Shown: positions 13,349-14,065 of the stretch, in pieces | Numbering within the stretch: the stretch's first letter is position 1 | How the letters are laid out: each line of letters starts with the position of its first letter | Assembly: GCA_018695085.1 (NCBI GenBank) | Contig: JABHOU010000144.1 | Coordinates: 1 to 14,065 of the forward strand | Length of the DNA stretch: 14,065 nt | Source of the DNA: Opitutia bacterium | GTDB taxonomy: Bacteria; Verrucomicrobiota; Verrucomicrobiia; Opitutales; Seribacteraceae | Reading direction: 5' to 3' | Position numbers and translations under genes: made by a program | The notes under the pieces: generated by a model | What the model saw: only the letters and a program-made list of their open reading frames with translations | Database searches by the model: none | Told to the model about the DNA's origin: nothing

Positions 13349-14065
13349 TCAGTTGCCGGGAGGAGCGGGAGAAGACTTGTCCCGTTTGCCGTCTTCTTTG
13401 GGGGGGCGCAGACCGAGGGCTTTTTCCTCCTGCACCAGATCGACGATTCGGCGCACCTTCACGCCGTTGGGGCTGGGCAGCATGAAGACGATCGTCCGGG
13501 TGCGAGGGTTGTCGCTCCAGATGGTGGAATACACCTTGCGAAGCGCGGTTCCCTTTTTCTTGAAGACGCGGACGACGAGATCCCCGAATTCATCGAGGCG
13601 GGCCTTGATCATGGCCTGCCCCAAGGCGGGGAGCTGGCCCTTGTCCAAGCCGAACTGCAGGGAAAGGGGGTGGTCGCAACGGGAAAAGAACCAGTAGGAA
13701 CCAGCGGGAAAGCCGACGGGATCAAAATTGATAGGCTTGACCCGGTAGGCGGGGGCCGTGAGATTGTCCTTGAAAAAGAACAGGAAGACCTCTTTCCAAG
13801 TGGAGTCGATGGCGGTGTCGACAACGGGATGATAAACGATTTCGGGTGGCTTGTCGTCGATGCCATCCGGCTTGTTTTTCGGATCCGCGGGTGCCTCCGG
13901 GCTTGCTTTCTTCTCCTTTTTCTCGACCTCGACAGCGCGGTAGAAAGTCAGGGGGGATTCGCCGTAGTAGGCGTATTTTCGAGAACGTCCGCCATTGGGC
14001 AGGAACACCTCGATGAACTCGCCGCGCTCCTTGCCGTCGACGAAGTAGCCGAGGTCGTCTATGGA
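13349..14065 (-). CDS. Hypothetical protein, 5' end cut by the window edge
   Basis: The frame is open on the minus strand from the right edge (14065) to its stop at 13349, so the true start lies outside; the GTG at 14008 is only an internal possibility. The visible part begins SIDDLGYFVDGKERGEFIEV and contains a charged Lys/Glu/Pro linker (VEKKEKKASPEAPADPKNKP), then a compact domain with WKEVFLFFFKDN, PVGFPAGSYWFFSRC, LGQAMIKARLDEFGDLVVRV, and SDNPRTRTIVFMLPSPNGVK, and ends in a basic, Pro-rich tail (PPKEDGKRDKSSPAPPGN). I recognise no family. The sequence is clearly G+C-richer than the left end. It precedes the three-helix membrane protein gene on the same strand with a 96-base gap. Confidence 0.8.
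   Translation of the reverse strand, partial: SIDDLGYFVDGKERGEFIEVFLPNGGRSRKYAYYGESPLTFYRAVEVEKKEKKASPEAPADPKNKPDGIDDKPPEIVYHPVVDTAIDSTWKEVFLFFFKDNLTAPAYRVKPINFDPVGFPAGSYWFFSRCDHPLSLQFGLDKGQLPALGQAMIKARLDEFGDLVVRVFKKKGTALRKVYSTIWSDNPRTRTIVFMLPSPNGVKVRRIVDLVQEEKALGLRPPKEDGKRDKSSPAPPGN

Overview
The window looks like part of a chromosome from an environmental, Gram-negative-type bacterium, most likely of the Planctomycetota-Verrucomicrobiota-Lentisphaerota group. The reasons are the mix of protein families (a secreted glucose/sorbosone-dehydrogenase-like propeller, a secreted FG-GAP/VCBS propeller, two enolase-superfamily enzymes, lipoproteins and charged helical-repeat proteins), few strong Shine-Dalgarno sites, and some TTG/GTG starts. 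This placement is inference; there is no rRNA or other phylogenetic marker here.

Layout. (a) 1-1962: the visibly A+T-richer left end. It holds the 3' part of a coiled-coil membrane protein, a Vsr-type mismatch endonuclease whose gene overlaps it tail to tail, and a MarR-family regulator. It reads as accessory DNA. (b) 2137-6783: a metabolic block. A minus-strand run encodes a MORN-type lipoprotein, a mandelate-racemase-like enolase-superfamily enzyme and a PQQ-type sugar dehydrogenase-like protein. A second enolase-superfamily enzyme, close to the cis-3-hydroxyproline dehydratase / hydroxyproline-betaine epimerase group, is divergent from it. (c) 6776-9623: a secreted charged helical-repeat protein, a secreted FG-GAP/VCBS beta-propeller and a stand-alone response-regulator receiver. 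(d) 9690-12050: a large protein with a PcfJ-like motif block, a small lipoprotein, and a possible 25-residue membrane peptide gene whose stop codon forms part of the lipoprotein's ribosome-binding site. A good sigma70-like promoter lies in front. (e) 12169-14065: a uridine-kinase-like P-loop enzyme, a three-helix membrane protein, and a hypothetical protein cut by the right edge, in visibly G+C-richer sequence.

How the genes may work together. The clearest unit is the 5587-to-2137 run, where the first two genes are 6 bases apart and the last two 58 bases apart. A periplasmic sugar oxidase plus an acid-sugar-dehydratase-like enzyme would fit oxidation of a sugar to its acid followed by dehydration, but substrates cannot be read from sequence alone. 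The other genes look like individually transcribed functions.

No tRNA, rRNA, CRISPR array, insertion sequence, attachment site or origin was recognised. No gene-free stretch exceeds 300 bases. The longest are 11919-12168 (candidate small ORF and promoter), 1963-2136 (upstream of the MarR gene, with a candidate inverted repeat) and 9065-9212 (nothing convincing).
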